Assembly: GCA_905233405.1 (NCBI GenBank) | Contig: CAJOEG010000144.1 | Span: 1-7,384, forward strand | DNA: 7,384 bases | DNA from: an uncultured Bacteroidales bacterium | Lineage (GTDB): Bacteria > Bacteroidota > Bacteroidia > Bacteroidales > ML635J-15 | Reading direction: 5' to 3' | Shown here: piece after piece, positions 1 through 6,510 of the stretch | Layout: each line of letters opens with the position of its first letter | How positions within the stretch are numbered: position 1 is the stretch's first letter | Made by a program: the position numbers and the translations under genes | The notes under the pieces: generated by a model | What the model was told of the DNA's origin: nothing | Database searches by the model: none | Seen by the model: the letters and a program-made list of their open reading frames with translations, nothing else

Positions 1-1
1 A

Positions 2-2179
2 AAACCCGACTATTCGTATGACATGATGCTGATGAACAAGATTATTGAGAACCGCAAGCACAACAATCCTGACAATTTGTCAAACATCACCTACAACGAT
101 TATTCGCGAACTACCATATTCCTAAAAGGCATTGACCAGAAGCGTGTCAAAAAGTCAAAAATATTGTCAAAATCCTCATCGGCATTTATACAAGAAACTG
201 ACACAACAGTACGTATGCCTTTCCTGATAATGGAACAACTCCAGAATCATAAGAGAGGAAAGAATGCCAAGGATGAGGAAATAACAATGTTGAGCGACAC
301 AAGTGCTATGATAATAAAAGGAATAAGTGCTGAAATCAAAACCGTGGTTCTTGACAAGATAACAACGGAAATGAATTTCTACGAAAACCAACTTGATGTG
401 TTTACGCGCGGCATACCAAGTCCTGCAGGTTCTGCATCAATGCTCGACTACAACATATATCTGTCAGACAGTGTTGATATTGACGGCGTAAGACAGTATA
501 AATTCAACTTTTATCCCAAAAGCAAACGAGCATTGACTTTTGAAGGTTATTTGTGGGCGACATCGGACGTATGGGCGTTGACCGAAATTCACGCCATAGT
601 TCCGAACAGCGCTAACATAAATTTCGTTTCTGATGTGGTAGTTGACATTTCTTATGCTAAGACCGACCGTGGCAAATGGTTCACAAAGGCTCAATCGGTT
701 AGATTGAACATGACACTCGTCACTCGCGACAGCACCAGTACCAAAACTCAATCGTTTGCAGTAAAAAAGGTAAACACATTCCTTGTTGAACCGTCTGTTC
801 CTGGATTAAGTGAATATACCGATAGCATCTCCAAGGAAATGATTGCCGAGAAATTGTCACAAGAGGAGATCCTTTCGCAGATTAGACCGGAACTTGACAC
901 ATTTGAGACACAAGCCTATGATGGCATAAAAGAATTCCATAATAACGGATGGTTCCGCTTTGCTGACAAGTTTACTTATATGGCAATGTTCGGATATTAC
1001 AATCTTGGCTATATTGACTTGGGTCCGCATTATTTGTTTTTCCACAACAACATGATAGAAGGTGCAAGAGCGACAATTCCGTTACGTACAAGTAGCAAAG
1101 TTTCAAAACGCTTTTTCGTAGGCGGATATGTCGGCTACGGATTCAAGAACAGACAATTGGCATACGGAGGTTCGATAGCAGCCAAGTTCGGAACAAAAAA
1201 CAGGGCGGTTTTCACGTTAAATACTCGCTACGACTACTTTGAACTTACGCACAACAAGTTCGGCGAATTTACCAAGGAGCAGCCATCACAGCAGGGGTCG
1301 GGAAATTTCATATCGTCGGTAACAGTATACAAGCGTAATCCATATATGATGCGTAGCCGTTTTTTCGGCCTCACATACGAACAGGATTTCGGCACTTCGG
1401 TTGGGTTACTTGTACGACCTGCCGTAGAAATCTATGAAAACAACGAGTATCTCAACTTTTCACACACATCTTCCGACGGCTCTATGCCTATAGAAACATT
1501 TACCACATATTCGATGCTGATAAACTTTAGGTTTTCTCACGACCAGACCTATGAGGAGGATTTCTTTACAAGAATGTACTTCGGCAACGGACTGCCAGTA
1601 TACAATCTTTCGGCAATTGCAGGATACTATGACATAACAACTACTGGTCCTCGTAAATATTTACTTGCCAATTTTTCGTTAAAACAGCGCAGAAACATAA
1701 GCAACAAGCTTATGATATTATATATGGTTGAAGTCGGTGGTGTGGTAGGTAAAGTTCCTTTCCCATTGTTGCACATGCCCCAGGGGTCAATGGACCTTGG
1801 CCAGGCTCGCTACCATTTCAATCTTTTGCATCATGCTTCTTTCGCTAGCGACGTATATGTGCACGCTCATTTCAATTTCAGCACCTACGGCATAATTTTC
1901 AACCATATTCCATTGATAAAGAAACTAAAACTACGCGAATTATATTCTTTCAAGATATTTTACGGCAAACTGCTAAACCCGAGACACAACGAGGTAATGG
2001 ATATGCCAGATTATATGCGAGAACCGACACTAGTACCATATATGGAAGGAAGCGTGGGCATTGCAAATTTGTTCAAATGCTTCCAGATAGAATATGTGTT
2101 TCGTATCAACCAAAGCAAGGAATTTGACGAATTTTCGGCACGTCATGGCATACGAATGAGATTTGCTGTTGGATTCTAA
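2..2179 (+). CDS. DUF5686-family outer-membrane beta-barrel protein, 5'-truncated by window edge
   Basis: The reading frame is open to the left edge, so the ATG at 23 is an internal methionine and not the start; at least 718 residues are visible. The first part (ENRKHNNPDNL, then YNDYSRTTIF) resembles the segment that follows the carboxypeptidase-regulatory-like domain in DUF5686 proteins. A middle conserved block (visible residues about 120-250) includes MNFYENQLDVF, GIPSPAGSASMLDYNIYLSD and FYPKSKRALTFEGYLW. The rest has alternating aromatic and polar stretches typical of an outer-membrane beta-barrel and ends in RMRFAVGF, with the terminal Phe common in such barrels. From family knowledge, roughly 100-130 residues (signal peptide and regulatory-like domain) are probably missing upstream. 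The function of DUF5686 proteins is not established; they are predicted outer-membrane proteins of Bacteroidota. The gene converges on the marC-like gene with an 11-bp gap. Family assignment is from recalled motifs; the barrel is inference. Confidence 0.85.
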   Translation, partial: KPDYSYDMMLMNKIIENRKHNNPDNLSNITYNDYSRTTIFLKGIDQKRVKKSKILSKSSSAFIQETDTTVRMPFLIMEQLQNHKRGKNAKDEEITMLSDTSAMIIKGISAEIKTVVLDKITTEMNFYENQLDVFTRGIPSPAGSASMLDYNIYLSDSVDIDGVRQYKFNFYPKSKRALTFEGYLWATSDVWALTEIHAIVPNSANINFVSDVVVDISYAKTDRGKWFTKAQSVRLNMTLVTRDSTSTKTQSFAVKKVNTFLVEPSVPGLSEYTDSISKEMIAEKLSQEEILSQIRPELDTFETQAYDGIKEFHNNGWFRFADKFTYMAMFGYYNLGYIDLGPHYLFFHNNMIEGARATIPLRTSSKVSKRFFVGGYVGYGFKNRQLAYGGSIAAKFGTKNRAVFTLNTRYDYFELTHNKFGEFTKEQPSQQGSGNFISSVTVYKRNPYMMRSRFFGLTYEQDFGTSVGLLVRPAVEIYENNEYLNFSHTSSDGSMPIETFTTYSMLINFRFSHDQTYEEDFFTRMYFGNGLPVYNLSAIAGYYDITTTGPRKYLLANFSLKQRRNISNKLMILYMVEVGGVVGKVPFPLLHMPQGSMDLGQARYHFNLLHHASFASDVYVHAHFNFSTYGIIFNHIPLIKKLKLRELYSFKIFYGKLLNPRHNEVMDMPDYMREPTLVPYMEGSVGIANLFKCFQIEYVFRINQSKEFDEFSARHGIRMRFAVGF

Positions 2180-2190
2180 AAGGATTAAAA

Positions 2191-2814
2191 CTATTGTGCA
2201 ACACTTGGCACATTCGCAATTATCACATAAATATTGTTTACGAACATATTTACAGCGATTGCAAGCAAAATCACACCGAAAAACTTACGAATTATGAAAA
2301 TTAGGTTTGCTCCGAGCAAATTTTTAACCTTGTCGAGCAGGCGGATGACAAAATAATCCAGTATAAGATTGAGCATCAGACCGATAATTATGTTAAGCAC
2401 TGCATATTCGGCGCGAAGCGACAGCAATGCGGTAAGTGCGCCCGGACCTGCAATCAGCGGGAATGCTACAGGTACAATGCTTGCTCCGCTTCCAAGGTTT
2501 TCGTTCTTGATGATTTCACGACCCAGAATCATTTCAACAGCAAGTACGAACAGCACGAACGAACCGGCAACTGCAAACGAAGCCTTGTCAATGCCAAATA
2601 ATTTCAACAGAGCATCGCCAGCGAAGAAAAAGGCAAGAAACAGCCCCAGAGCCGTCAGACAGGCCTGCATTGCCTTTATTGGTTTTCCACTTTCCTTGAG
2701 ACTTAGGAATATAGGTATCGAACCCAGGATGTCGATGATTGCAAACATCACGATGAACGAACTGAAAACCTCGATGAAGTCAAATTGCCCGAAAAACTGT
2801 ACGATTTGTTCCAT
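2191..2814 (-). CDS. MarC family integral membrane protein
   Basis: This 207-residue protein has about six hydrophobic segments and the length usual for the MarC/UPF0056 family. Family landmarks are DILGSIPIFLSL (residues 28-39, matching the common D-x-x-G-x-x-P-x-F-L form), FAVAGSFVLFVLAVEMILG (80-98), VPVAFPLIAGPGALT (114-128) and the C-terminal RKFFGVILLAIAVNMFVNN (176-194). MarC proteins sit in the inner membrane; the name came from a proposed multiple-antibiotic-resistance link in E. coli that was later not supported, and the transported substrate, if any, is unknown. The ATG at 2814 lies 6 bp after the stop of the upstream 94-residue gene, so the two are probably co-transcribed. No clear Shine-Dalgarno sequence is visible, which is normal for Bacteroidota. 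The gene ends with TAG at 2191-2193, tail to tail with the DUF5686 gene. Confidence 0.93.
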   Translation of the reverse strand: MEQIVQFFGQFDFIEVFSSFIVMFAIIDILGSIPIFLSLKESGKPIKAMQACLTALGLFLAFFFAGDALLKLFGIDKASFAVAGSFVLFVLAVEMILGREIIKNENLGSGASIVPVAFPLIAGPGALTALLSLRAEYAVLNIIIGLMLNLILDYFVIRLLDKVKNLLGANLIFIIRKFFGVILLAIAVNMFVNNIYVIIANVPSVAQ

Positions 2815-2820
2815 AACAAC

Positions 2821-3105
2821 TTATTGTCGTTTCAATTCGCGTCGATTTTTGCCTATATACATATAGTACAGAGCCAAATCAAATGATACAAGTGCCGCGT
2901 TGAATACATATAGCCATATTACGATGTCGTTGCTGTACAATGCTTTGTGGATAATACCGAAAATGTAACCTAAAATTATCAGCGACATAAATATCGGACT
3001 TTTTCCAATCACCATCTTGGTACGCAACGACTTTGCAATCGAGACGGGCCAACTTACAGAGAAACATAATAGGAAAAGTACTTCCCAGATGCTGAAATTT
3101 GCCAT
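2821..3105 (-). CDS. Small three-helix membrane protein, PQ-loop/SemiSWEET-like
   Basis: This 94-residue protein has three clear hydrophobic helices at about residues 6-24, 37-55 and 61-83, with a basic C-terminal tail (GKNRRELKRQ). Between helices 1 and 2 lies SWPVSIAKSLRTKMVIGKS (18-36). It has the shape of the PQ-loop signature, with a Pro at the end of helix 1 followed by I-x-K-S and a K-x-x-x-G-K-S turn. The size and three-helix layout fit a SemiSWEET half-transporter, a family that dimerises to move sugars, but no glutamine follows the proline here and no substrate can be named. I recognise it only as a conserved hypothetical membrane protein type found in Bacteroidota and Firmicutes. 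It is the first gene of a leftward two-gene unit with the MarC-family gene, and a TAnnTTTG box lies about 66 bp upstream of its ATG. Gene existence is well supported; the function is inference. Confidence 0.8.
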   Translation of the reverse strand: MANFSIWEVLFLLCFSVSWPVSIAKSLRTKMVIGKSPIFMSLIILGYIFGIIHKALYSNDIVIWLYVFNAALVSFDLALYYMYIGKNRRELKRQ

Positions 3106-3170
3106 TGTCTATTATTTAATTTGAAGAACATTTTTTGATTGAATGTTGCTTCTTTGTTCAAAAATCGGCG

Positions 3171-3178
3171 CAAAGATA
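3171..3178 (-). promoter_or_regulatory. Leftward Bacteroidota-type -7 box (TATCTTTG)
   Basis: Read on the minus strand the bases are TATCTTTG, an exact match to the Bacteroidota primary sigma -7 consensus TAnnTTTG. Transcription would start near 3166, giving a leader of about 60 bases before the ATG at 3105. No good TTTG -33 element is seen about 19 bases upstream, so the assignment rests on the -7 box and the divergent context. A 6-bp inverted copy (TCTTTG at 3151-3156 against CAAAGA at 3171-3176) flanks the predicted start. Confidence 0.55.
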
Positions 3179-3258
3179 CTGCTTTTTTGTTTCTATTTTA
3201 CATTTTTCTGCCTTTTTTGAAAAATACATAGCCAACAATGCGATTATAAGATTTTTGC

Positions 3259-3266
3259 TAACTTTG
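3259..3266 (+). promoter_or_regulatory. Rightward Bacteroidota-type -7 box (TAACTTTG) for the dapB operon
   Basis: TAACTTTG matches the Bacteroidota -7 consensus TAnnTTTG exactly. It would place the transcription start near 3270-3272, about 22 bases before the dapB ATG at 3294. The -33 region near 3236-3240 (CAATG) is a poor match to TTTG. The box lies inside the left arm of a perfect inverted repeat (3260-3286). Because it is the only good box ahead of five closely packed genes, it is the best candidate promoter for the whole operon. Confidence 0.55.
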
Positions 3267-3286
3267 CAACTTTTTACTGCAAAGTT
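3260..3286. repeat. Perfect 9-bp inverted repeat over the dapB promoter and leader
   Basis: AACTTTGCA (3260-3268) is matched by TGCAAAGTT (3278-3286) across a 9-base spacer (ACTTTTTAC). The left arm contains the TTTG of the -7 box and the right arm falls in the short 5' leader, ending 7 bases before the dapB ATG. Part would be transcribed, but the left arm mostly would not, so a DNA operator is more plausible than an RNA hairpin. It may also be incidental symmetry from the common ACTTTGCA promoter word. Confidence 0.6.
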
Positions 3287-3293
3287 TTATTTG

Positions 3294-4007
3294 ATGGATA
3301 TTGTTCTTATAGGATACGGAAAGATGGGAAAAGAGATCGAGCGTGTTGCGCTAGAACGCGGACACCGAATTTCCGAAATTTTTGACATCGACCGCGACAT
3401 TCGTTCTTGCGGTGATATTACTTCGCTTGGTGATGTGGCGGTAGAATTTTCGACGCCAAAGACGGCGGAACAGAATGTTATGGCTTGCGTGAAAGGTGGT
3501 CTGCGTGTGGTGTCGGGTACTACCGGCTGGTCTTTCGATGCCAACGTGATGGACAAGTTGTGCCGCGAAAATTCGTCGGCGTTCTTCTATTCGTCGAACT
3601 ATAGCATCGGAATGAACATCTTTATGGCTGTAAACCGTATGCTGGCGCAGAAACTTGCTGCTTATCCGCAGTATTCGGCTCATATTGAGGAAACTCACCA
3701 TATTCACAAACTCGACAAACCGAGCGGCACTGCAATAACGCTTGCCAAAGGCATCATCGAAAACAATCCGCGTTATTCGGATTGGAAACTTGATGAGGAA
3801 TCGGGCAATATTCTGGAAATAAAATCGTTTAGGGAAGGAGAGGTTTTCGGCGACCATAGCGTGCTGTGGTCTAGCGACTTCGACGACATTACAATAACAC
3901 ATTCGGCAAAAAGCCGCCGTGGTCTGGCCAATGGTGCCGTTCTCGCTGCCGAGTTCCTTGCAGGAAAATGCGGTATGTTTACAATGAATGATTTACTTGA
4001 TTTATAA
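3294..4007 (+). CDS. dapB: 4-hydroxy-tetrahydrodipicolinate reductase
   Basis: DapB reduces hydroxytetrahydrodipicolinate with NAD(P)H in the cytoplasmic diaminopimelate/lysine pathway. The 237-residue product has the N-terminal nucleotide-binding glycine motif GYGKMG (7-12), SGTTGW (74-79) and SSNYSIGMNIFMAVN (100-114). The active-site signature EETHHIHKLDKPSGTA (132-147) includes His135 and Lys139, which align with the catalytic His159 and Lys163 of E. coli DapB, and the SGT substrate loop (144-146). SFREGEVFGDHSVLW (178-192) and HSAKSRRGLANGAV (203-216) are further family blocks. The length is shorter than E. coli DapB (273), as is usual in Bacteroidota. I chose the ATG at 3294 because M-D-I-V-L-I-G-Y-G begins directly at the dinucleotide fold; the frame stays open upstream to 3135, but that stretch is non-conserved, crosses the promoter and is chance. 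It leads the operon, with lepB starting 5 bp after its stop. Confidence 0.96.
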   Translation: MDIVLIGYGKMGKEIERVALERGHRISEIFDIDRDIRSCGDITSLGDVAVEFSTPKTAEQNVMACVKGGLRVVSGTTGWSFDANVMDKLCRENSSAFFYSSNYSIGMNIFMAVNRMLAQKLAAYPQYSAHIEETHHIHKLDKPSGTAITLAKGIIENNPRYSDWKLDEESGNILEIKSFREGEVFGDHSVLWSSDFDDITITHSAKSRRGLANGAVLAAEFLAGKCGMFTMNDLLDL

Positions 4008-4501
4008 GAAATATGGCTTTCGGGAAAAATAAGGAAAAGGAAATTCAGTCGGGCAATCAGCTTACAGAGAAAAAAGGTTGGACTTTAAAACTCGGTAAGT
4101 GCGAGAAATTTATCGAGATGCCTTCGCGTCGTAATTGGATTTGGTTTGCGTGTTGGACAATCTTCTACATCGGCTGGGTGATTTGGCTAGGAAACTATTG
4201 GTTTTTGCTTGGCGAACTGCTGATAATTGACATTTACATCACAAAATTTGTGCGTTGGGCATTCTGGAAGCCAAAGAATCCCGAAAACTGCTCGAAAGTT
4301 AAACGCAAGACTTTGGAATGGGTTGACGCACTGATTTTTGCAGTGATTGCCGCTTCGTTCATCAGGATTTTCTTCTTCGAGGCCTTTACAATTCCAACTT
4401 CGTCGATGGAAAAAACATTGCAGGTGGGCGACTACCTATTCGTCAGTAAGACGGCTTACGGTCCGCGCGTGCCGATGACTCCGATTTCGTTCCCGTTTGT
4501 A

Positions 4502-4529
4502 CACCACACTTTGCCCTTGGATTCAGAAC
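4502..4529 (+). other. Frameshift junction in lepB
   Basis: The first frame encodes the conserved HHTLP up to CCC at 4514-4516. The conserved continuation WIQNEYRRMTGWG is in the frame beginning TGG at 4518, one base further on. From recalled Bacteroides LepB sequences, about nine residues normally lie between these two blocks, so the event may be a deletion of about 26 bases and not a single extra base. CCC-T is also a sequence on which +1 slippage is known, but I see no stimulatory element or in-frame stop at the site. Confidence 0.75.
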
Positions 4530-4997
4530 GAATACCGCCGTATGACTGGCTGGGGCGACATCAAGCGCGACGATATGGTTGTGTTCAACTACCCGACTGG
4601 CGATACCGTAGTTCTGCAGATTCCTGCGCAGGACTACTACGACATTGTTCGCATAACACAGTACCGTATGGCAGATTTCGACCGCCAGTACTCAACGATG
4701 ATGAACAAGAAAATCGTTGTCGGAAATGTTTCGCAGAAAACCACCGACTATTATATGAATCTTGCTTATTCACTGTTTAATCCTATGACGAATGTGGCGC
4801 ATACTCCCGATTTTGTTAACGAAGCATCTGCTAAGTTGCGCGAAAACGAGACTAATTTGTCAAAGGAGAATCCAGCGATTTCCGATATGGACAAGTACTA
4901 TCGCCTTGCTCGCCAGATTGTTTGGGATATGTACGACATCACCGTGCGCCCAGTGGACAAGCGCGAAAACTACATAAAGCGTTGCGTGGCAATTGCT

Positions 4998-5522
4998 GGC
5001 GATACTTTGGAAGTACGTGACGGTGAAGTGTTTGTTAACGGAAAGCCGCAGAAGGAAATTCCAACCAAGCAGTTCAACTACCGTTTGACAATAAACACTG
5101 CCAATATTCCAGAAAAGGTGTTGCGTAAGAATGAGATTAACGGTTCCGACATATACGACTTGCATACCGACAGTGCAAACTACAAGATTGTACCATTGAC
5201 CGCCGAGAATTACGATAAATTCAAGACAATGTCGTTTGTGCAGACTATTGAGAAGAATACTGTGGCGAAGGGCTTTACTGGCGATGATAGTTTCCGCATT
5301 TTCCCGCACAACGAGAAGTTCCCGTGGAATGTCGATTGGTTTGGTCCGCTTTACATCCCGAAGGCTGGTGACAAGATTCAACTTACCGAGGAAAACCTTA
5401 TTCTTTATGGTCGCGTAATCGGTTATTACGAGGGAAATACGCTTGAAGTAAAAGACGGCAAGGCTTATATAAATGGTCAGCCCGCAACCGAATACACCTT
5501 CAAGATGAACTACTACTGGATG
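4998..5522 (+). repeat. Internal protein-level repeat in LepB (two copies of a 30-residue module)
   Basis: Copy one (4998-5087) directly follows the catalytic-lysine box and begins GDTLEVRDGEVFVNGKP. Copy two (5433-5522) directly precedes the GDNR box and begins GNTLEVKDGKAYINGQP. Ungapped comparison gives 13 identical residues in 30. The similarity is at protein level and spans a beta-hairpin-like module that occurs once in ordinary signal peptidases. The S26 paralogue downstream keeps diverged versions of both copies. Confidence 0.6.
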
Positions 5523-5673
5523 ATGGGTGACAACCGCCACAATTCTGCTGACTCGCGCTACTGGGGCTTTGTTCCTGAAGACCACATCGTTGGCAAGGCT
5601 TGGCTCATCTGGTTGTCAATGGATAAGGAGTACGGAGGAATCCGCTGGAGCAGAATAGGAAAGATTGTTCACA

Positions 5674-6510
5674 ATGAAGATTAAAAAGATTTTAATAGCA
5701 ATATTTATCATCGCAATACTTGCAGGAGGCGTTGCTTTCTGGATGATGTTTGGCTTCTACAGTGTGAAGTGTGCCGATGGCGAATCGAACGTTTTTGTCC
5801 GCAAGACAAGTTCCATAAAAATTGGCGATGTTGTTGCCTACAGGTATCCGCTAGAATTCGATACTAAGCTTTCTTCACGCGACGTGTATGTTTCAAGGGT
5901 TGTTGGTGTTCCTGGCGATATTGTTCTTATCGATGATGGTATTTTGTACAGAAACAACAAGGAAGTCGCCGAAGATTACACAACTTATAGCAGATATCGT
6001 GCTTCGGTCGATTCTGTTAAGGTCGATTTTGTGGCAATCCTTTCAAAATACGATGTTCGTATCGGCGATGTTCTTAACGATGGCAAGGCCTGTGAGTTTG
6101 TTTGTTCCGAGTCTGAATTTGAAAAGATTAATGCAGCAGAGAAAGATTTTTCCGCTTGCCGCAAGATAATCGACCGCGACGACTGGAAGGATGTGGATAT
6201 TTTCCCGTCGAGTGCCTTCTTTGCATGGAACAAGGACAATTTCGGTCCGATGTATATGCCGAAATCAGGCGATACGCTGAATCTTCATCCTCGCATTGCA
6301 CCTATATATAAGAATATCATCACGCTTTTCGAGGGCAACGATTTTCAGTCCGACGTTTACCATGTTCGCATAAACCAGCAGGAAGTCAACGAGTTTGTGA
6401 CTAAGAAGGACTACTATTTCATCCTCAACGACGACCGAACGTACAAGTACGATTCGCGTATGTACGGACCGATACCTGCGGAATATATCATAGGAAAAGT
6501 TATACGATAA
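5674..6510 (+). CDS. S26-family signal peptidase I paralogue, probably catalytically inactive
   Basis: This 278-residue protein has one N-terminal membrane anchor (about 4-27) and a soluble domain that follows LepB block by block. IKIGDVVAYRYP (48-59) matches box C; VYVSRVVGVPGD (71-82) matches box D; NFGPMYMPKSGDTLNL (189-204) matches the LepB block WFGPLYIPKAGDKIQL; DYYFILNDDRTYKYDSRMYG (246-265) matches box E. Key residues are lost. The S-M serine box and the YGPRVP loop are absent, since only CADGESNVFVRKTSS lies between the anchor and box C. Ser74 (codon 5893-5895) stands where catalytic Lys is expected, and GDNR has become NDDR. From the family this should be a periplasm-facing inner-membrane protein, and the losses argue for a non-proteolytic role, perhaps as a LepB partner (inference). 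I chose the ATG at 5674; a TTG at 5665 is possible but adds only three residues. It overlaps lepB by 11 bp and its TAA is followed at once by the next ATG, so translation is probably coupled. Confidence 0.85.
   Translation: MKIKKILIAIFIIAILAGGVAFWMMFGFYSVKCADGESNVFVRKTSSIKIGDVVAYRYPLEFDTKLSSRDVYVSRVVGVPGDIVLIDDGILYRNNKEVAEDYTTYSRYRASVDSVKVDFVAILSKYDVRIGDVLNDGKACEFVCSESEFEKINAAEKDFSACRKIIDRDDWKDVDIFPSSAFFAWNKDNFGPMYMPKSGDTLNLHPRIAPIYKNIITLFEGNDFQSDVYHVRINQQEVNEFVTKKDYYFILNDDRTYKYDSRMYGPIPAEYIIGKVIR

Larger units (their letters stand above)
4013..5684 (+). pseudogene. lepB: Signal peptidase I, interrupted by a +1 frameshift at about 4517
   Basis: LepB removes signal peptides from exported proteins at the periplasmic face of the inner membrane by a Ser/Lys dyad. 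Frame one runs from ATG 4013 and would end at 4780 (255 residues, the last 87 out of frame); frame two is open from before 4497 to the stop at 5682-5684. Skipping one base at 4517 (CCC T TGG) joins them into 556 residues. The N-terminal part has hydrophobic segments at about 41-60, 62-77 and 104-124, box B PTSSMEKTLQVGD with catalytic Ser131 (codon 4403-4405), and YGPRVP. After the join come box C IKRDDMVVFNYP, box D NYIKRCVAIAGD with catalytic Lys322 (codon 4977-4979), and box E MMGDNRHNSADSRYWGFVPED. Neither fragment alone carries both catalytic residues. Conservation is strong on both sides, so the break is either very recent, a sequence or assembly error, or less likely recoded. The next gene overlaps its end by 11 bp. 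Confidence 0.9.

Noticed and set aside
23..25. ATG at 23 as the true start of the DUF5686-like gene
   Set aside because: The frame is open to the window edge, and the first visible residues match the interior of the family, after the N-terminal regulatory-like domain.
2195..2212. Hairpin TGTGC/GCACA with an 8-base loop as a terminator between the convergent genes
   Set aside because: The stem is only 5 bp, lies inside the marC-like coding region and has no T-tract on either side. I cannot support a terminator in the 11-bp convergent gap.
2369..2866. A 165-codon open frame on the plus strand opposite the MarC-family gene
   Set aside because: It is antisense to a clear MarC family member and overlaps the small membrane gene as well. 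Its translation is Ser/Ala/Pro/Asn-rich with no recognisable domain, as expected from the complement of hydrophobic codons.
3135..3293. A possible 53-residue N-terminal extension of DapB
   Set aside because: The stretch is Phe- and Cys-rich, crosses the predicted promoter and inverted repeat, and the conserved dinucleotide-binding start begins at the ATG at 3294.
3351..3902. A 183-codon open frame on the minus strand inside dapB
   Set aside because: It is antisense to highly conserved dapB, including the HHxxK site, and shows no domain or start context of its own.
4860..5585. A 241-codon open frame on the minus strand inside lepB
   Set aside because: It lies wholly opposite conserved signal peptidase boxes D and E, and its translation shows no family features. 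It is a shadow of the coding strand.
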